DNA from: Lachnospiraceae bacterium
Lineage (GTDB): Bacteria > Bacillota > Clostridia > Lachnospirales > Lachnospiraceae
Assembly: GCA_024696945.1 (NCBI GenBank)
Contig: JAILGF010000104.1
Span: 1-64,000 of the forward strand
DNA: 64,000 bases
Direction of reading: 5' to 3'
The position numbers were made by a program, and so were the translations under genes. Within the stretch, counting starts at the first letter, position 1. Every line of letters begins with the position of its first letter. The notes under the pieces were generated by a model. That model did not search any database. It had not been told where the DNA came from and saw only the letters and a list, made by a program, of their open reading frames with translations. This document shows, one piece after another, positions 23,318-33,211 of the stretch.

Positions 23318-24583
23318 TTAATAAGCTGCTTCTCCGCCGTTCTGTGAACCCTGGATAAATTCTTCCTCATGCGGTACATCTGAAATGGTCCAATTGTCGG
23401 TATCGGGTATTTCTCCCATCTTTAATGCAGGTCTTGTGTCTGGTCTTTTTGCGAGCTTCAGTTTTTTACGTATCTCGGCAGTTTCCTTATCGCTTGAGGA
23501 ACCTTTTCTGACTTCAACTTCAGTACCCGGTGCAACATTATAATATATCCATCTTGCATCGGGAACAGTAAGCCTTATACAGCCGTGTGAAACTGATTTA
23601 CCCAGATTGTCATAGGAAGTAACGGTATAATCCTTTGCATCAAAGGAATTATATAGTATCGAATGGAAATATATCCTTCCTTTAAGAATGCTCCAATACT
23701 GCCCATAACAATCAGTACCGTTGAATCTTTCGTATCTTAAACGATAATTCTCCATTTTGAAGGTACCGGTAGGTGTAGGCGAACCAGATGCCCCTACTCC
23801 TGCAAGCATATATCTGACGGGAACTGTATATTCACCGTTCTCATCACGTGTATAAGCCATTACGACCTTATGATAAAGATCGACCACCAGCCTGTAGGTA
23901 CCTGCCTCAGGCATCATAGTGAGTTCGTCGTAGATTCCGTTATCTCCGACAAGTTCTTCAAAGCTCATGGTCGTGGTAGGAGCAAGATCCGCAAATGTAG
24001 GATTCTCAATATCCATTATATTCAGATATACTTCTACTTCGCACGTATAGGTTTCTCCGTTTTCACATAAGACTGAAATAACGGCATTTCCTTTTTTATT
24101 TGCGGTTACAACACCGTTCTCGTCAACCGATGCAACCTTTTTCTTTGATGAAGTAAACGAAACCGCTTTGGTTCCCTTTACAGAAAGGGTGAAGCTGTAA
24201 TTAATCCTTACCCTACGCTTTTCCTCCGAAAGCCCGGGTGTCTTAACCTTAACAGAGCATGTATAAGTATTTCCCTTATATTCTGCGGTAATGATTATAC
24301 GGCCCTCTCCGGTTCCGGTAACCTTTCCGTTCTCTACTTCGGCAATGCTTTCGTTTTCCGAGCTCCAGATGATCTCAGAAGCATCATCTGAAGATATGCC
24401 TATGAGTTTTAATCTAAACGATTCACCTATATAAATAGTTTTAGAGTCACGGCTGATCTTGACTTCTTCAAGTATTTCAGTATCCGACTTGGCTTTAGTC
24501 TTTGACGAAGCAGGAGTTCCGTTTACCGAAGCAATCAAAAGCAGTGCTGCTATGAGCGTAAAAATAAGTTTTAATTTCTTCAT
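23318..24583 (-). CDS. L,D-transpeptidase (YkuD) with two Ig-like domains
   Basis: A secreted wall enzyme, 421 residues. Signal peptide 1-27, then two bacterial Ig-like (Big2) domains (about 38-112 and 115-190, with SENESIAEVENGKVTGTGEG and KKVASVDENGVVTANKKGN), then a YkuD domain (about 220-375) with the catalytic SHGCIRL motif (His-Gly-Cys-Ile-Arg). YkuD enzymes make 3-3 peptide crosslinks or attach proteins to peptidoglycan. The tail (375-421) is charged and probably disordered. SD AAGGAAGG. In line with corA before and cysE after it. Confidence 0.93.
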   Translation of the reverse strand: MKKLKLIFTLIAALLLIASVNGTPASSKTKAKSDTEILEEVKISRDSKTIYIGESFRLKLIGISSDDASEIIWSSENESIAEVENGKVTGTGEGRIIITAEYKGNTYTCSVKVKTPGLSEEKRRVRINYSFTLSVKGTKAVSFTSSKKKVASVDENGVVTANKKGNAVISVLCENGETYTCEVEVYLNIMDIENPTFADLAPTTTMSFEELVGDNGIYDELTMMPEAGTYRLVVDLYHKVVMAYTRDENGEYTVPVRYMLAGVGASGSPTPTGTFKMENYRLRYERFNGTDCYGQYWSILKGRIYFHSILYNSFDAKDYTVTSYDNLGKSVSHGCIRLTVPDARWIYYNVAPGTEVEVRKGSSSDKETAEIRKKLKLAKRPDTRPALKMGEIPDTDNWTISDVPHEEEFIQGSQNGGEAAY

Positions 24584-24601
24584 CAGACCTTCCTTTCCTT
24601 A

Positions 24602-25519
24602 TCAGAAAAATTTCTTCTTTTTAAAGAAAATGATACTTACAACAACAATCAGCACACAAACAAATATTACTATAGGATATGCTATCGGAATCTCCAGCTC
24701 GGGCATATACCTAAAGTTCATTCCGTACCATCCAACTATAAGTGTCAATGGCATAAAGATCGTAGAAACAACTGTAAGAATTGTCATTACCCTGTTCTGC
24801 TTAACCTCAAGCATCGAATGATGGAGATCACGTACCTGCATCGTATGTTCTCTTAAAGAAGATACGATATCCTGCAGTCTCATGACTCTTTCGGTAAACA
24901 TTCTGAAATATCTAAGGTTTTTTGAACTGAAAAATCCGTTTTCGTTTTCTTCAAGCTCCTGACTCAGATCGATCAGCTGTTCATAATGGGTTTTCAGATC
25001 AAGAATATCGCTTCTTATGTCCAAAAGATCCTCCATTACATCGCTGTCATCACCTTCAAGAATCCTGTCTTCCATGTCATCAAGCTTTTTGTCATAACTG
25101 CCGAGGACCTTGATATCGGTACTGATTATCTCTTCAAGGAAATCATAGACAAAACGCTCAAGACTGGGCATACGCCATTTTCTGGTTTCACTTATCTTTT
25201 TGATTATCCTTTCAGCTGTACCGTCATCATTGATAAACACAATTCCCTGTTCATCAAGGGCAAATGAAAACTCATGGTTCTTATCGGCTATCCTTTCCCT
25301 GTCGGGTATCGAAAAGCCTCCCGTAAGTGAATCATAATTTACCTTAACACATGAAACAGGGGCATTAATAGGATCGAAATCCATATCGATCCCCATGTTA
25401 AACAGCTCCGAATTTTTTTTAAATTCTTCCGCCGATACGGTGGCAACGTATATCCGATTTCTTTTCAAACATTCTTCATATGTGGATTTTTCCAGCTTGT
25501 CATCAATAATATAATACAT
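24602..25519 (-). CDS. corA: CorA-family magnesium/cobalt transporter
   Basis: Pentameric divalent-cation channel of the inner membrane. 305 residues from ATG 25519, chosen because GGGAG lies eight bases upstream; an earlier in-frame start at 25537 has none. An N-terminal alpha/beta cytoplasmic domain, long helices (150-245) and two C-terminal membrane segments (about 245-265 and 278-298). The selectivity motif reads YGMNF at the end of the first, as expected. The usual MPEL loop is present as MPELEIP. Eighteen bases separate it from the L,D-transpeptidase gene. Confidence 0.94.
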   Translation of the reverse strand: MYYIIDDKLEKSTYEECLKRNRIYVATVSAEEFKKNSELFNMGIDMDFDPINAPVSCVKVNYDSLTGGFSIPDRERIADKNHEFSFALDEQGIVFINDDGTAERIIKKISETRKWRMPSLERFVYDFLEEIISTDIKVLGSYDKKLDDMEDRILEGDDSDVMEDLLDIRSDILDLKTHYEQLIDLSQELEENENGFFSSKNLRYFRMFTERVMRLQDIVSSLREHTMQVRDLHHSMLEVKQNRVMTILTVVSTIFMPLTLIVGWYGMNFRYMPELEIPIAYPIVIFVCVLIVVVSIIFFKKKKFF

Positions 25520-25574
25520 AAGCCTACTCCCGTGCATATATATTGAATATTATAATCCAATCATTAAAACAAAA

Positions 25575-26273
25575 TCAATCTGTCTTTTTGATCCCTGCAA
25601 GATCGTTTATTATCTCTCCCGCTATGATCAACCCCACTACGGAAGGTACAAAAGCTGTCGAGCCCGGTACATCGCATATCTCAGCCTTTACCGGCATTTC
25701 CTTTGAATAAACAACCTTAAGGGATTCAATTCCCCTTTTTCTGCATTCACGCCTCATTACCTTTGCCAAAGGACAGATAGAGGTTTTGTATATTTCCGCC
25801 ACCTGAAATGCAGTAGGATCCGTTTTGTTACCGGCTCCCATGGAGGAGATGACCGGTACATTGGCCTTCTTCGCGTTTTCTATTATGGTAAGTTTTCCCG
25901 TTACGGTATCTATAGCATCAACAACGTAGGAATAATTACTAAAATCAATAATATCCTGTGTGGCAGGAAGATAAAAAGTCTTATATGTATTTACGTTACA
26001 ATCGGGATTTATATCGGCTATCCTTTCTGCCGCAACATCAACCTTATATCTGCCTATGGTCTTATCTGTAGCGATAATCTGTCTGTTTATATTTGACAGG
26101 CAGACTTTATCGTTGTCTATAAGATCCAGTGCACCGATACCCGAACGTGCAAGAGCCTCAACCACATATCCACCGACACCTCCTACGCCGAAAACGGCGA
26201 TACGGCAACAGGAAAGCTTTTGCATTACTTCTTCTCCATATATTATCTGAGTTCTGGAAAAACGTTCAGTCAT
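25575..26273 (-). CDS. tcdA: tRNA threonylcarbamoyladenosine dehydratase (TcdA/YgdL)
   Basis: An E1-like enzyme that cyclises t6A at position 37 of tRNA to ct6A with ATP. 232 residues from ATG 26273, which has AAGG eight bases upstream; the TTG five codons before overlaps that site. Signature: MTERFSRTQIIYGEE, GVGGVGGYVVEAL (nucleotide loop), DLIDNDKVCLSNINRQ, and GSTAFVPSVVGLIIAGE at the C terminus. It lacks the C-terminal ubiquitin-like-interaction domain of MoeB/ThiF, supporting TcdA. It lies 21 bases after the 23S rRNA methyltransferase gene. Confidence 0.92.
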   Translation of the reverse strand: MTERFSRTQIIYGEEVMQKLSCCRIAVFGVGGVGGYVVEALARSGIGALDLIDNDKVCLSNINRQIIATDKTIGRYKVDVAAERIADINPDCNVNTYKTFYLPATQDIIDFSNYSYVVDAIDTVTGKLTIIENAKKANVPVISSMGAGNKTDPTAFQVAEIYKTSICPLAKVMRRECRKRGIESLKVVYSKEMPVKAEICDVPGSTAFVPSVVGLIIAGEIINDLAGIKKTD

Positions 26274-26294
26274 ACAAATTACCTTCAATTTAAG

Positions 26295-27662
26295 TCAGTT
26301 CTTTTTAAGTAATGCAACCGTTTCTATATGTACTGTCCAAGGGAACATATCGCAGCATTTAGCCTTTACGAGCCTGTATCCGTTTTCTGTAAATACTTCA
26401 AGATCCCTTGCAAGACTTGTGGGCTTGCAGGATACATAAACTATGGTATCAACACTGTAGTTGATTATTTTAGTCAATGCTTTCGGATGTATACCTTCCC
26501 TTGGAGGATCGAGCACTATAAGATCCGGTCTTTTTTCAAGTTCGTCCAGTACTTTTAGAACATCGCCGCATATAAACTCACAATTTGAAAGACCGTTTAA
26601 TGCAGCATTCATCTTTGCGGATTCTACTGCCTCGGGAACGATCTCAACACCTGTTACGCTTTTTGCCACAGGAGCAAGGATCTGAGCTATAGTACCAGTT
26701 CCGGAATATAGATCAAATACATCCTTATCCTTTGTATCTCCGACGAAATCCCTTACTATACCGTACAGCACTTCCGCACCGAAGGAATTAGTCTGAAAAA
26801 AGCTGAAGGTCGTAATCTTAAATATCTGACCCAATATCTCCTCAAAGAAGAAGTCTTTTCCTTTAAGTATATCTATTCTGTCAGCTTTAACCGCATCAGC
26901 GGGATCATCATTAATCGAGTGCAGTATCCCGACTATGCTCCCGTTAATATTGAGGTTAAGAAGTCTGTCTTTAAAATCGTTTAAAAACCTCTCTTCATCC
27001 GGCCATTGGGACGTTGTGACAAGGTTTACGAGTATCTCTCCGGTTGTTGCCGCTCTTCTTATAAGCAGATGTCTCAGATATCCTTCATGTGTCATTTTAT
27101 GACAGTAAGTAAGTCCGTAGTTTCTGCAGAGTTCAACCGTAAATTTAACAATGGTGTTGTAATCATCATTTGTTATCTTACAATCGGTTATCTGAAGGAT
27201 ATCGTAAAAGCTTCCGGCCTTATGCAGACCTAAGGTAAGCTCTCCGTCCTTGCAGGAATCACCGAACGAAAATTCCATTTTATTCCTGTATGCCTTCTCA
27301 TGAGGACTCGGAGCAATACCTAAAAATTCAAAGTCAAAGCCTTCAAGTATGTTTTTCACCTCGTCAGCCTTCATTTTAAGCAGGTTTTCATATGAAAGCC
27401 TCTGGAATGTACAGCCGCCGCAATATTCAAAGTGCGGACAAAAAGGCTCCTGAACCTCTAAGGGTGATCTTTCCTCAACTTCAAGAAGCTTTCCCTCGCA
27501 TCTTCCGTTCCTTACCTTAGACAGTCTGAACTTGATCTTCTGACCTTCAAGGACTCCCTTTACGGTGACCTTCTCCCCGTCACATTCAACGATTCCCTTA
27601 TTCGGATAAATATTTTTGATTACATGACCTGAATAATCAAGTCCTTTTTTTAAAATTCCCAT
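26295..27662 (-). CDS. 23S rRNA (uracil-5)-methyltransferase, RlmD/RumA family
   Basis: Methylates a uridine of 23S rRNA. 455 residues: TRAM domain (about 8-65), an iron-sulfur motif with Cys in PFCPHFEYCGGCTF, and a SAM-dependent domain with FDLYSGTGTI, LDPPREGIH and the catalytic Cys in YVSCKPTSLARDL. Clostridial genomes often hold several paralogues (RlmCD in Bacillus modifies both U747 and U1939), so the exact target is not certain. Divergent from the YerC/TrpR-like gene. Confidence 0.93.
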   Translation of the reverse strand: MGILKKGLDYSGHVIKNIYPNKGIVECDGEKVTVKGVLEGQKIKFRLSKVRNGRCEGKLLEVEERSPLEVQEPFCPHFEYCGGCTFQRLSYENLLKMKADEVKNILEGFDFEFLGIAPSPHEKAYRNKMEFSFGDSCKDGELTLGLHKAGSFYDILQITDCKITNDDYNTIVKFTVELCRNYGLTYCHKMTHEGYLRHLLIRRAATTGEILVNLVTTSQWPDEERFLNDFKDRLLNLNINGSIVGILHSINDDPADAVKADRIDILKGKDFFFEEILGQIFKITTFSFFQTNSFGAEVLYGIVRDFVGDTKDKDVFDLYSGTGTIAQILAPVAKSVTGVEIVPEAVESAKMNAALNGLSNCEFICGDVLKVLDELEKRPDLIVLDPPREGIHPKALTKIINYSVDTIVYVSCKPTSLARDLEVFTENGYRLVKAKCCDMFPWTVHIETVALLKKN

Positions 27663-27700
27663 TGTAAATATAAGATCCTTTAAAAAATATAAAAACAGTA

Positions 27701-27729
27701 TTGACTTTAGTTCTTTAAATTGATAAAAT
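27701..27729 (+). promoter_or_regulatory. Promoter of the YerC/TrpR-like gene
   Basis: TTGACT (27701-27706), 17 bases, TAAAAT (27724-27729), about 38 bases before the ATG. Confidence 0.6.
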
Positions 27730-27766
27730 TATATTGTAGCAAAATTTTATAAAATGAAAGTGAAAA

Positions 27767-28084
27767 ATGCCTATGAATATGAAATTACATACCGAAGCCG
27801 TAGATCATCTGTTTGATGCAATACTCAGCCTGCAGAACAGGGATGAATGCTATACTTTTTTTGAAGATGTATGCACCATCAACGAAATTCTTTCACTCTC
27901 CCAGCGTTTCGAAGTTGCTGCCATGCTCCGTTCCGGTAAAACTTATCTTGAGATTGCCGAGAAAACCGGTGCTTCCACAGCTACCATCAGTCGCGTCAAC
28001 CGTTCATTAAACTATGGCAATGACGGCTATGATATGGTTTTCGGCCGCATAAGCGAAAACAAGACCGAAGAATCCGATTCGTAA
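27767..28084 (+). CDS. YerC/YecD family TrpR-related protein
   Basis: 105 residues, a small helix-turn-helix protein of the TrpR superfamily: FEDVCTINEILSLSQRFEVA near 35 and the DNA-binding YLEIAEKTGASTATISRVNR near 65, then NYGNDGYDMV. B. subtilis YerC is the reference; its targets are little known. It lacks the tryptophan-binding context of TrpR. It sits alone on the plus strand, convergent with the SNF2 helicase gene, and the nearest operon it could control is the divergent rRNA methyltransferase. Confidence 0.9.
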   Translation: MPMNMKLHTEAVDHLFDAILSLQNRDECYTFFEDVCTINEILSLSQRFEVAAMLRSGKTYLEIAEKTGASTATISRVNRSLNYGNDGYDMVFGRISENKTEESDS

Positions 28085-28093
28085 TCCTTAAAC

Positions 28094-31000
28094 TTAATTA
28101 TACGAGAATATATCTTCCAGCTCTTCCCTGGTCAGAGTATCTATGAACACGCCGTTCGCAGTGATGACCGAATCGAGGAGCTCTTTTTTCTTCTGCTGAA
28201 GCTTATATATCTTCTCTTCAATGGTTCCGCGGGTTAAGAGCTTTAATACATATACATCGTTAGTCTGGCCTATCCTGTATGCTCTGTCCGTTGCCTGTTC
28301 CTCAACGGCAGGATTCCACCACGGATCATAATGTATAACGGTATCGGCTCCGATAAGATTGAGTCCCGTACCGCCGGCCTTTAATGAAATAAGGAATACC
28401 TGACCTTTTCCGTCATTAAACTCCTTGGCCATTTTCAGCCTTTCCTTCGGAGGAGTTGCACCGTCAAGATAAAAATACTCAATATTCCTTGAATCAAATT
28501 CACCCTTTATTATATCAAGCATGCCGGTAAACTGAGAGAACACAATGGTTCTGTGTCCGTTTGCCATTGCATTGTTGATCTGCTGCAGCAAAAGGTCAAG
28601 CTTACCGCTTCCTCCCTTATAATTTGAAAGGAATGTAGAGGGATGGCAGCATATCTGGCGAAGCCTTGTAAGTGCGGCAAGGATCTTTATCCTGCTCTTC
28701 TCTATACCGTTCTCCTGTATCTCACCGAAAATATCCGATTTCAGCTCATTCATATAAGCGAGATATACCTTACGCTGTTCATCGGTCATATCCGTAAGCA
28801 TCTTTTCCTCAAGCTTATCGGGCAGATCGTTTAAAACATCCTTCTTCATCCTTCGCAGGATAAAAGGCCTTATGCGTGAATTTAGGTCCGAAACAGCCTT
28901 TTCGTCACCGTTTATAATTGGTTTCTCATACCGTACCGTAAACCTTGAATGAGTCATAAGGAAATTGGGCATGATATAATCAAACAGCGACCAAAGCTCC
29001 GATAAGGAATTCTCAATAGGTGTACCTGTAAGGGCAAACCTGTGATCGGCTTTAAGCTGTTTTACGCACTGGGCATTTAATGAAGCCGCATTTTTAATGA
29101 ACTGCGCCTCATCCAGGAATATCGTATTAAAAACTATCCTCTTATAGTACTGAACGTCACGTCTAATAAGCGGGTAAGAGGTAATGAGTATATCATATTC
29201 CTGACCGTTTTCGATCATTGCATAGCGCTCATTGGGCGTTCCGACAACAACCTGACACTTTAATTCCGGTGCGAAATTATTTATCTCGTCAAGCCAGTTA
29301 TAAATTATTGAACTTGGACAAACAATAAGGAACTGCTTATGCTCCTCTTCGTATTTCTGCTTTTTACCGTATATATAGCAGATGGCCTGAAGGGTTTTAC
29401 CAAGACCCATATCGTCGGCAAGAATTCCGCCCAGGCTGTTTGATGAAAGAGTCATCATCCACTTGTAGCCTGTAAGCTGATATCCGCGCAAGGTGGCATT
29501 AATACCCTCGGGAAGCTCAAATTCGGTTTCGGTGGCTTTTGTGATCCTTTCGATCAGCTCAACAAATTCTTTATTCTTATTTACCTTAAAACCACTCTTT
29601 TCAAGAGCATCATCAAGATAAAAAGCATTGCTCTTTGGCAGTAGTATTCCTGTATCGTCGATATTTTTAGATGTTACACCGAGGTTGTCCAATATGTCAG
29701 AAAGCCTCTCCATATCACCGTCTTCAAGGTTTATGAAGCTTCCGTCATACATTCTGTAGTACTTTTTGCGGACCTTGAGAGCCCTGAACAGAGCCTTCAG
29801 CTCCTCGTTGCTCATATTCTCAAAATCAAAATTCATTTCGAGAAGGTCCATCTTGCTGCTTACTCTTAATCCAATGTTAAAGTTTCCGCCGGTTCTGACT
29901 TTAAGTCTCTTGAAATCCTCAGAATAATAAAGCTCGGCCTGTTCAAGAAGATCGTTTTTCTCACTTAAAAGGAAATCATAGATTGCAGACTCAGACTTTA
30001 ACAGATAGAAATTGCTTCTCGGTTCAAAGCCGTAGTTTTCAAGCGTATTACGGAGCTTGTCCTCCTTTTCCTTCTGCCTTATGATGATGTAATAATCGGA
30101 ATCAGGGTTCTCAAAGCTTCCGAATTCGTATTTGTCATAAACAAAATGGAGTTCGGCCTTAATCCCGTTATTATATCTGTCAAAGAATATCTTCGCGGCA
30201 AATTCCGGGCTTATGTATCTGTCCTGAAGCTCCTCTGGAATATCTATGTCCATGCTGTCACCGATCTTCGGAAGAACCTCCTCCAAAAACCGTTGCTTAT
30301 TCTCGCCTCTGAAAAGTAGTGCCGGTTTATCTGCGCCGAGAGTATTGAAAAACGGAGCATAATTACGCTTAAACTGAGGTGTGGGCATAAAAACGGCACC
30401 GTTATAATAGATAAGATCACCGTTCTTCGATAAAGGAAGAACAGCCTCCTTATCCCTGTAATCAAACATGATTGTGTCTTCAACTATGTCAAGATCATAT
30501 TTTATATTGGGATTTTCCCTGAATACTCTTACATTTTCATATACTTTCCCGTAAAGATTAAGTGTAAACGTATTCCTGCCCAAAAGCAGTAAGAGCTTTA
30601 TAAGAAGTGTCTGGTTAATGGTCAGGGAAGCCTTATAGAAGAATTTCTTGGAATCGATGTTTTCATCCATTCCGAATATCTGGTACATTTCCAGAATAAA
30701 ATCCAAAATATTCTGTGAAGATCTGTCAAATTCACATTCCCTGAAAACAAAGGTAAAATCCTTACCGAGGGTTATATCGGTCTGTTTTACGTAATCAGAG
30801 ATAAACTTCTTTAGGGTCTGAACTTTATACAGTTTTTCCTTCCCGACCTTTATGGAAAGATATGCTCCCGACTCAGCTTTGCTCAATATTTCGGGAACCG
30901 TTATTATGGGTTCTATATGAAATACCGTCTTAGTAAAGTCAAGGTCCTCCTGTGCCTGAAAGAAATCAAGTACTGAACAAGCCCTGCGGTCTTCAGGAGT

Positions 31001-31312
31001 GGGCTGTTTCATTAGTTTTTCCCTCTCTTGAGTTTTAAGCATGGCAAAAAGACCTGCAATGGCATGCTTACAGGCCCCATTTTCCTTTTCCTTCAGCGAC
31101 AGAGCACAATTACATGAATAATTGATCGTTTGGTCTTCATTTTCATCAATGAGAACGGTATAGTCAAAAACATCATTAACCATTATACGTACCTGCCCTG
31201 TTTTAAGGCAGGTAATGTTCTTGACCTGTCCGTTCCTGTAAAGATGAATTCCCCTTGAGTATGTAAGGTCGTCAGCTGCCAGGTTTTTCAGTATCAGCCT
31301 TGATAATTGCAT
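28094..31312 (-). CDS. SWI2/SNF2 helicase with SWIM zinc finger
   Basis: 1072 residues. A SWIM zinc finger at the N terminus (Cys-x-Cys ... Cys-x-His in CNCALS and GACKHAIAGL, residues 69-90), a long middle region (about 130-560) typical of the bacterial SNF2 class, then the two-lobed motor: DDMGLGKTLQAICY (Walker A) near 633, LDEAQFIKN (box II, DEAQ) near 740, ALTGTPIENS, and motif VI with DRAYRIGQ near 1015. These double-strand DNA translocases remodel protein-DNA complexes; this bacterial type is of unknown role. SD AAGGGG; the start overlaps the end of the U32 gene by 19 bases, so it is the last gene of the long housekeeping run. Confidence 0.93.
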   Translation of the reverse strand: MQLSRLILKNLAADDLTYSRGIHLYRNGQVKNITCLKTGQVRIMVNDVFDYTVLIDENEDQTINYSCNCALSLKEKENGACKHAIAGLFAMLKTQEREKLMKQPTPEDRRACSVLDFFQAQEDLDFTKTVFHIEPIITVPEILSKAESGAYLSIKVGKEKLYKVQTLKKFISDYVKQTDITLGKDFTFVFRECEFDRSSQNILDFILEMYQIFGMDENIDSKKFFYKASLTINQTLLIKLLLLLGRNTFTLNLYGKVYENVRVFRENPNIKYDLDIVEDTIMFDYRDKEAVLPLSKNGDLIYYNGAVFMPTPQFKRNYAPFFNTLGADKPALLFRGENKQRFLEEVLPKIGDSMDIDIPEELQDRYISPEFAAKIFFDRYNNGIKAELHFVYDKYEFGSFENPDSDYYIIIRQKEKEDKLRNTLENYGFEPRSNFYLLKSESAIYDFLLSEKNDLLEQAELYYSEDFKRLKVRTGGNFNIGLRVSSKMDLLEMNFDFENMSNEELKALFRALKVRKKYYRMYDGSFINLEDGDMERLSDILDNLGVTSKNIDDTGILLPKSNAFYLDDALEKSGFKVNKNKEFVELIERITKATETEFELPEGINATLRGYQLTGYKWMMTLSSNSLGGILADDMGLGKTLQAICYIYGKKQKYEEEHKQFLIVCPSSIIYNWLDEINNFAPELKCQVVVGTPNERYAMIENGQEYDILITSYPLIRRDVQYYKRIVFNTIFLDEAQFIKNAASLNAQCVKQLKADHRFALTGTPIENSLSELWSLFDYIMPNFLMTHSRFTVRYEKPIINGDEKAVSDLNSRIRPFILRRMKKDVLNDLPDKLEEKMLTDMTDEQRKVYLAYMNELKSDIFGEIQENGIEKSRIKILAALTRLRQICCHPSTFLSNYKGGSGKLDLLLQQINNAMANGHRTIVFSQFTGMLDIIKGEFDSRNIEYFYLDGATPPKERLKMAKEFNDGKGQVFLISLKAGGTGLNLIGADTVIHYDPWWNPAVEEQATDRAYRIGQTNDVYVLKLLTRGTIEEKIYKLQQKKKELLDSVITANGVFIDTLTREELEDIFSYN

Positions 31313-32559
31313 AAAGGTCCCCTTCTGAGCAGATCTCCCGATCCGGCTTTAATATCTATATAAACAAATATCTTTTGTGAAGCATGAGGACAGCTTTCCA
31401 TCTCTTTACCGTCTTCATCTGTTATCTTGAGTACCTTGCAGGTCTTAATATCAAGATTTCCGGGTGAAAGGAGCTCTATTTCGTCTCCTTTAGAAAACTT
31501 GTTTTTTTGGATAAGCTCGCATCTGGTACATTCAGTATTGCAAACCTTGTCAGTCTCAGTATTCAGCAAGGTCCCGAGGTAAACGAAATCCTTTACATAT
31601 GTACTCTCACCATATACCATGGATTCATTCGAGGGCTTTCCAAAATAGAATCCGGTAGTAAACATCCTATTTGTACACTTTGATATTTCTTCAAGATATA
31701 TCGGGATATTTTCCCTGTATCTTTCACGATTTTCAAAATAGGTATCTATAGCGTTTCTGTATGCCCTTGCGACCGTAGCAACATAAAGAGCGGTTTTCAT
31801 TCTTCCCTCGATCTTTAATGAATCGATCCCTGCATCACATATCTCCGGAATATGATCTATCATGCAAAGATCCTTAGAATTAAAGATATATGTTCCTCTG
31901 TCATTTTCCTCGATTGGGAAGAACTCTCCCGGCCTTGTTTCCTCACTTATATAATACTTCCATCTGCAGGGATGGGTACATTCCCCGAGATTTGCGTCAC
32001 GCCCCGTAAAATAATTGGAAAGCAGGCATCTTCCGGAATAAGAAATGCACATTGCACCATGGATAAAGCTTTCTATCTCCATATCCTCCGGAATGTTTGC
32101 ACGTATCTCCTTAATCTCATTAAGAGTAAGCTCTCTTGCGGATACTACTCTTTTTGCTCCCTGTTTATACCAGAAATTATATGTAAGATAATTGACATTG
32201 TTTGCCTGAGTACTGATATGCCTTTCAACTGACGGAGCATATTTAACTGCCAGATCAAAAACACCCGGATCACTTATAATAAAACCGTCCGGTCTTATGC
32301 TTTCCAAAAAGGTCAGATACTCTTTAAGTTCTTCGATATCCGAATTATGAGCCGTAATATTGACCGTAACATAGATTTTCTTTTTTATAAAATGAGTATA
32401 TTCAACGGCACAAGCCAGTTCCTCGTTTGAAAAGTTATGCGCCTTTGCTCTCAGGGAAAACATATCTCCTCCGACATAAACCGCATCGGCTCCGAACCGG
32501 AAAGCGGTTTTTAAAACGTCGAGGTTCCCTGCAGGCATAAGTAATTCAGGTTTTTTCAA
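31294..32559 (-). CDS. Peptidase U32 family, tRNA hydroxylation protein TrhP-like
   Basis: 421 residues from TTG 32559 (MKKPELLMPAGNLD when read as start), placed four bases after the upstream stop with AAAGGA in front; the ATG at 32601 would overlap the methyltransferase by 38 bases. The U32 signature ESFIHGAMCISYSGRCLLS is near residue 165, followed by a Cys cluster (GECTHPCRW) expected to bind an iron-sulfur cluster. In B. subtilis YrrN/YrrO (TrhP) make 5-hydroxyuridine at tRNA wobble U34 and YrrM (TrmR) methylates it; the same pair is adjacent here. So TrhP is a good inference. Confidence 0.88.
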   Translation of the reverse strand: MKKPELLMPAGNLDVLKTAFRFGADAVYVGGDMFSLRAKAHNFSNEELACAVEYTHFIKKKIYVTVNITAHNSDIEELKEYLTFLESIRPDGFIISDPGVFDLAVKYAPSVERHISTQANNVNYLTYNFWYKQGAKRVVSARELTLNEIKEIRANIPEDMEIESFIHGAMCISYSGRCLLSNYFTGRDANLGECTHPCRWKYYISEETRPGEFFPIEENDRGTYIFNSKDLCMIDHIPEICDAGIDSLKIEGRMKTALYVATVARAYRNAIDTYFENRERYRENIPIYLEEISKCTNRMFTTGFYFGKPSNESMVYGESTYVKDFVYLGTLLNTETDKVCNTECTRCELIQKNKFSKGDEIELLSPGNLDIKTCKVLKITDEDGKEMESCPHASQKIFVYIDIKAGSGDLLRRGPLCNYQG

Positions 32560-32563
32560 GCTT

Positions 32564-33211
32564 TCATCCTTTCTTGTAAGAAACTGCCGCTCCGTCTCCA
32601 ACCGGCAGGATCACTGTTTCAAAATCCTCTGAATGAGTCAGTTCAAACAGATACTCCCTCATCCTCTTATGGATCGTTCTGTCACGTCTTTCTATGGTAA
32701 ACTTTGACTCTGCAATACTGCCTTCGAGAAGCACGTTATCCGTTATCAAAATCCCGCCCTTACTCAAAAGCTTACGTATCGGTACAAGGAAATCGGGATA
32801 CTGACCTTTTGCAGCATCTAAAAAAATAAGATCATATTCATATGTATGATCTGAAGCAAGCTGTGTCAGTAAATCGGAGGCATCCCCCTCCATCAGCCTG
32901 ATCCTTTCATGTCCCGCAAGATTTTTCCGGGCATGGACCAATCTCATTTCGACCTTTTCAATAGTTGTTATCTTAGTATCTTTTGAAGAAAAGCGCTCTA
33001 AAAATAATGTAGAAAACCCAACAGCAGTACCGATCTCAAGGATGGAGGAAGGTTTCTTCTCCAGAAGAATAACCTTTAAAAACTGCTGCATGGATTTTCT
33101 TATTATGGGCACTTTATTATAAAGTGCCCACTCTTCAAGTTGTTTTAAATCTTCCGGAAGATCAGGGATCATCGAATCCACAAATCCTTCGATATGTTCG
33201 TTTACTATCAT
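32564..33211 (-). CDS. O-methyltransferase, TrmR/YrrM-like
   Basis: 215 residues, class I SAM methyltransferase of the methyltransf_3 group. SAM loop ILEIGTAVGFSTLFL near 55, acidic motif IFLDAAKGQY near 128 and LLSKGGILITDNVL. Position between an MltG-like gene and a U32 gene matches B. subtilis yrrL-yrrM-yrrN, where YrrM (TrmR) makes 5-methoxyuridine at U34 of tRNA. Its ATG overlaps the preceding stop (ATGA, 33208-33211). Function by synteny is an inference; the fold is certain. Confidence 0.9.
   Translation of the reverse strand: MIVNEHIEGFVDSMIPDLPEDLKQLEEWALYNKVPIIRKSMQQFLKVILLEKKPSSILEIGTAVGFSTLFLERFSSKDTKITTIEKVEMRLVHARKNLAGHERIRLMEGDASDLLTQLASDHTYEYDLIFLDAAKGQYPDFLVPIRKLLSKGGILITDNVLLEGSIAESKFTIERRDRTIHKRMREYLFELTHSEDFETVILPVGDGAAVSYKKG

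Noticed and set aside
32560..32601. Upstream ATG start of the U32 gene
   Set aside because: It would overlap the methyltransferase gene by 38 bases without its own ribosome binding site, while a TTG at 32559 has AAAGGA at the right distance and starts where the family does.
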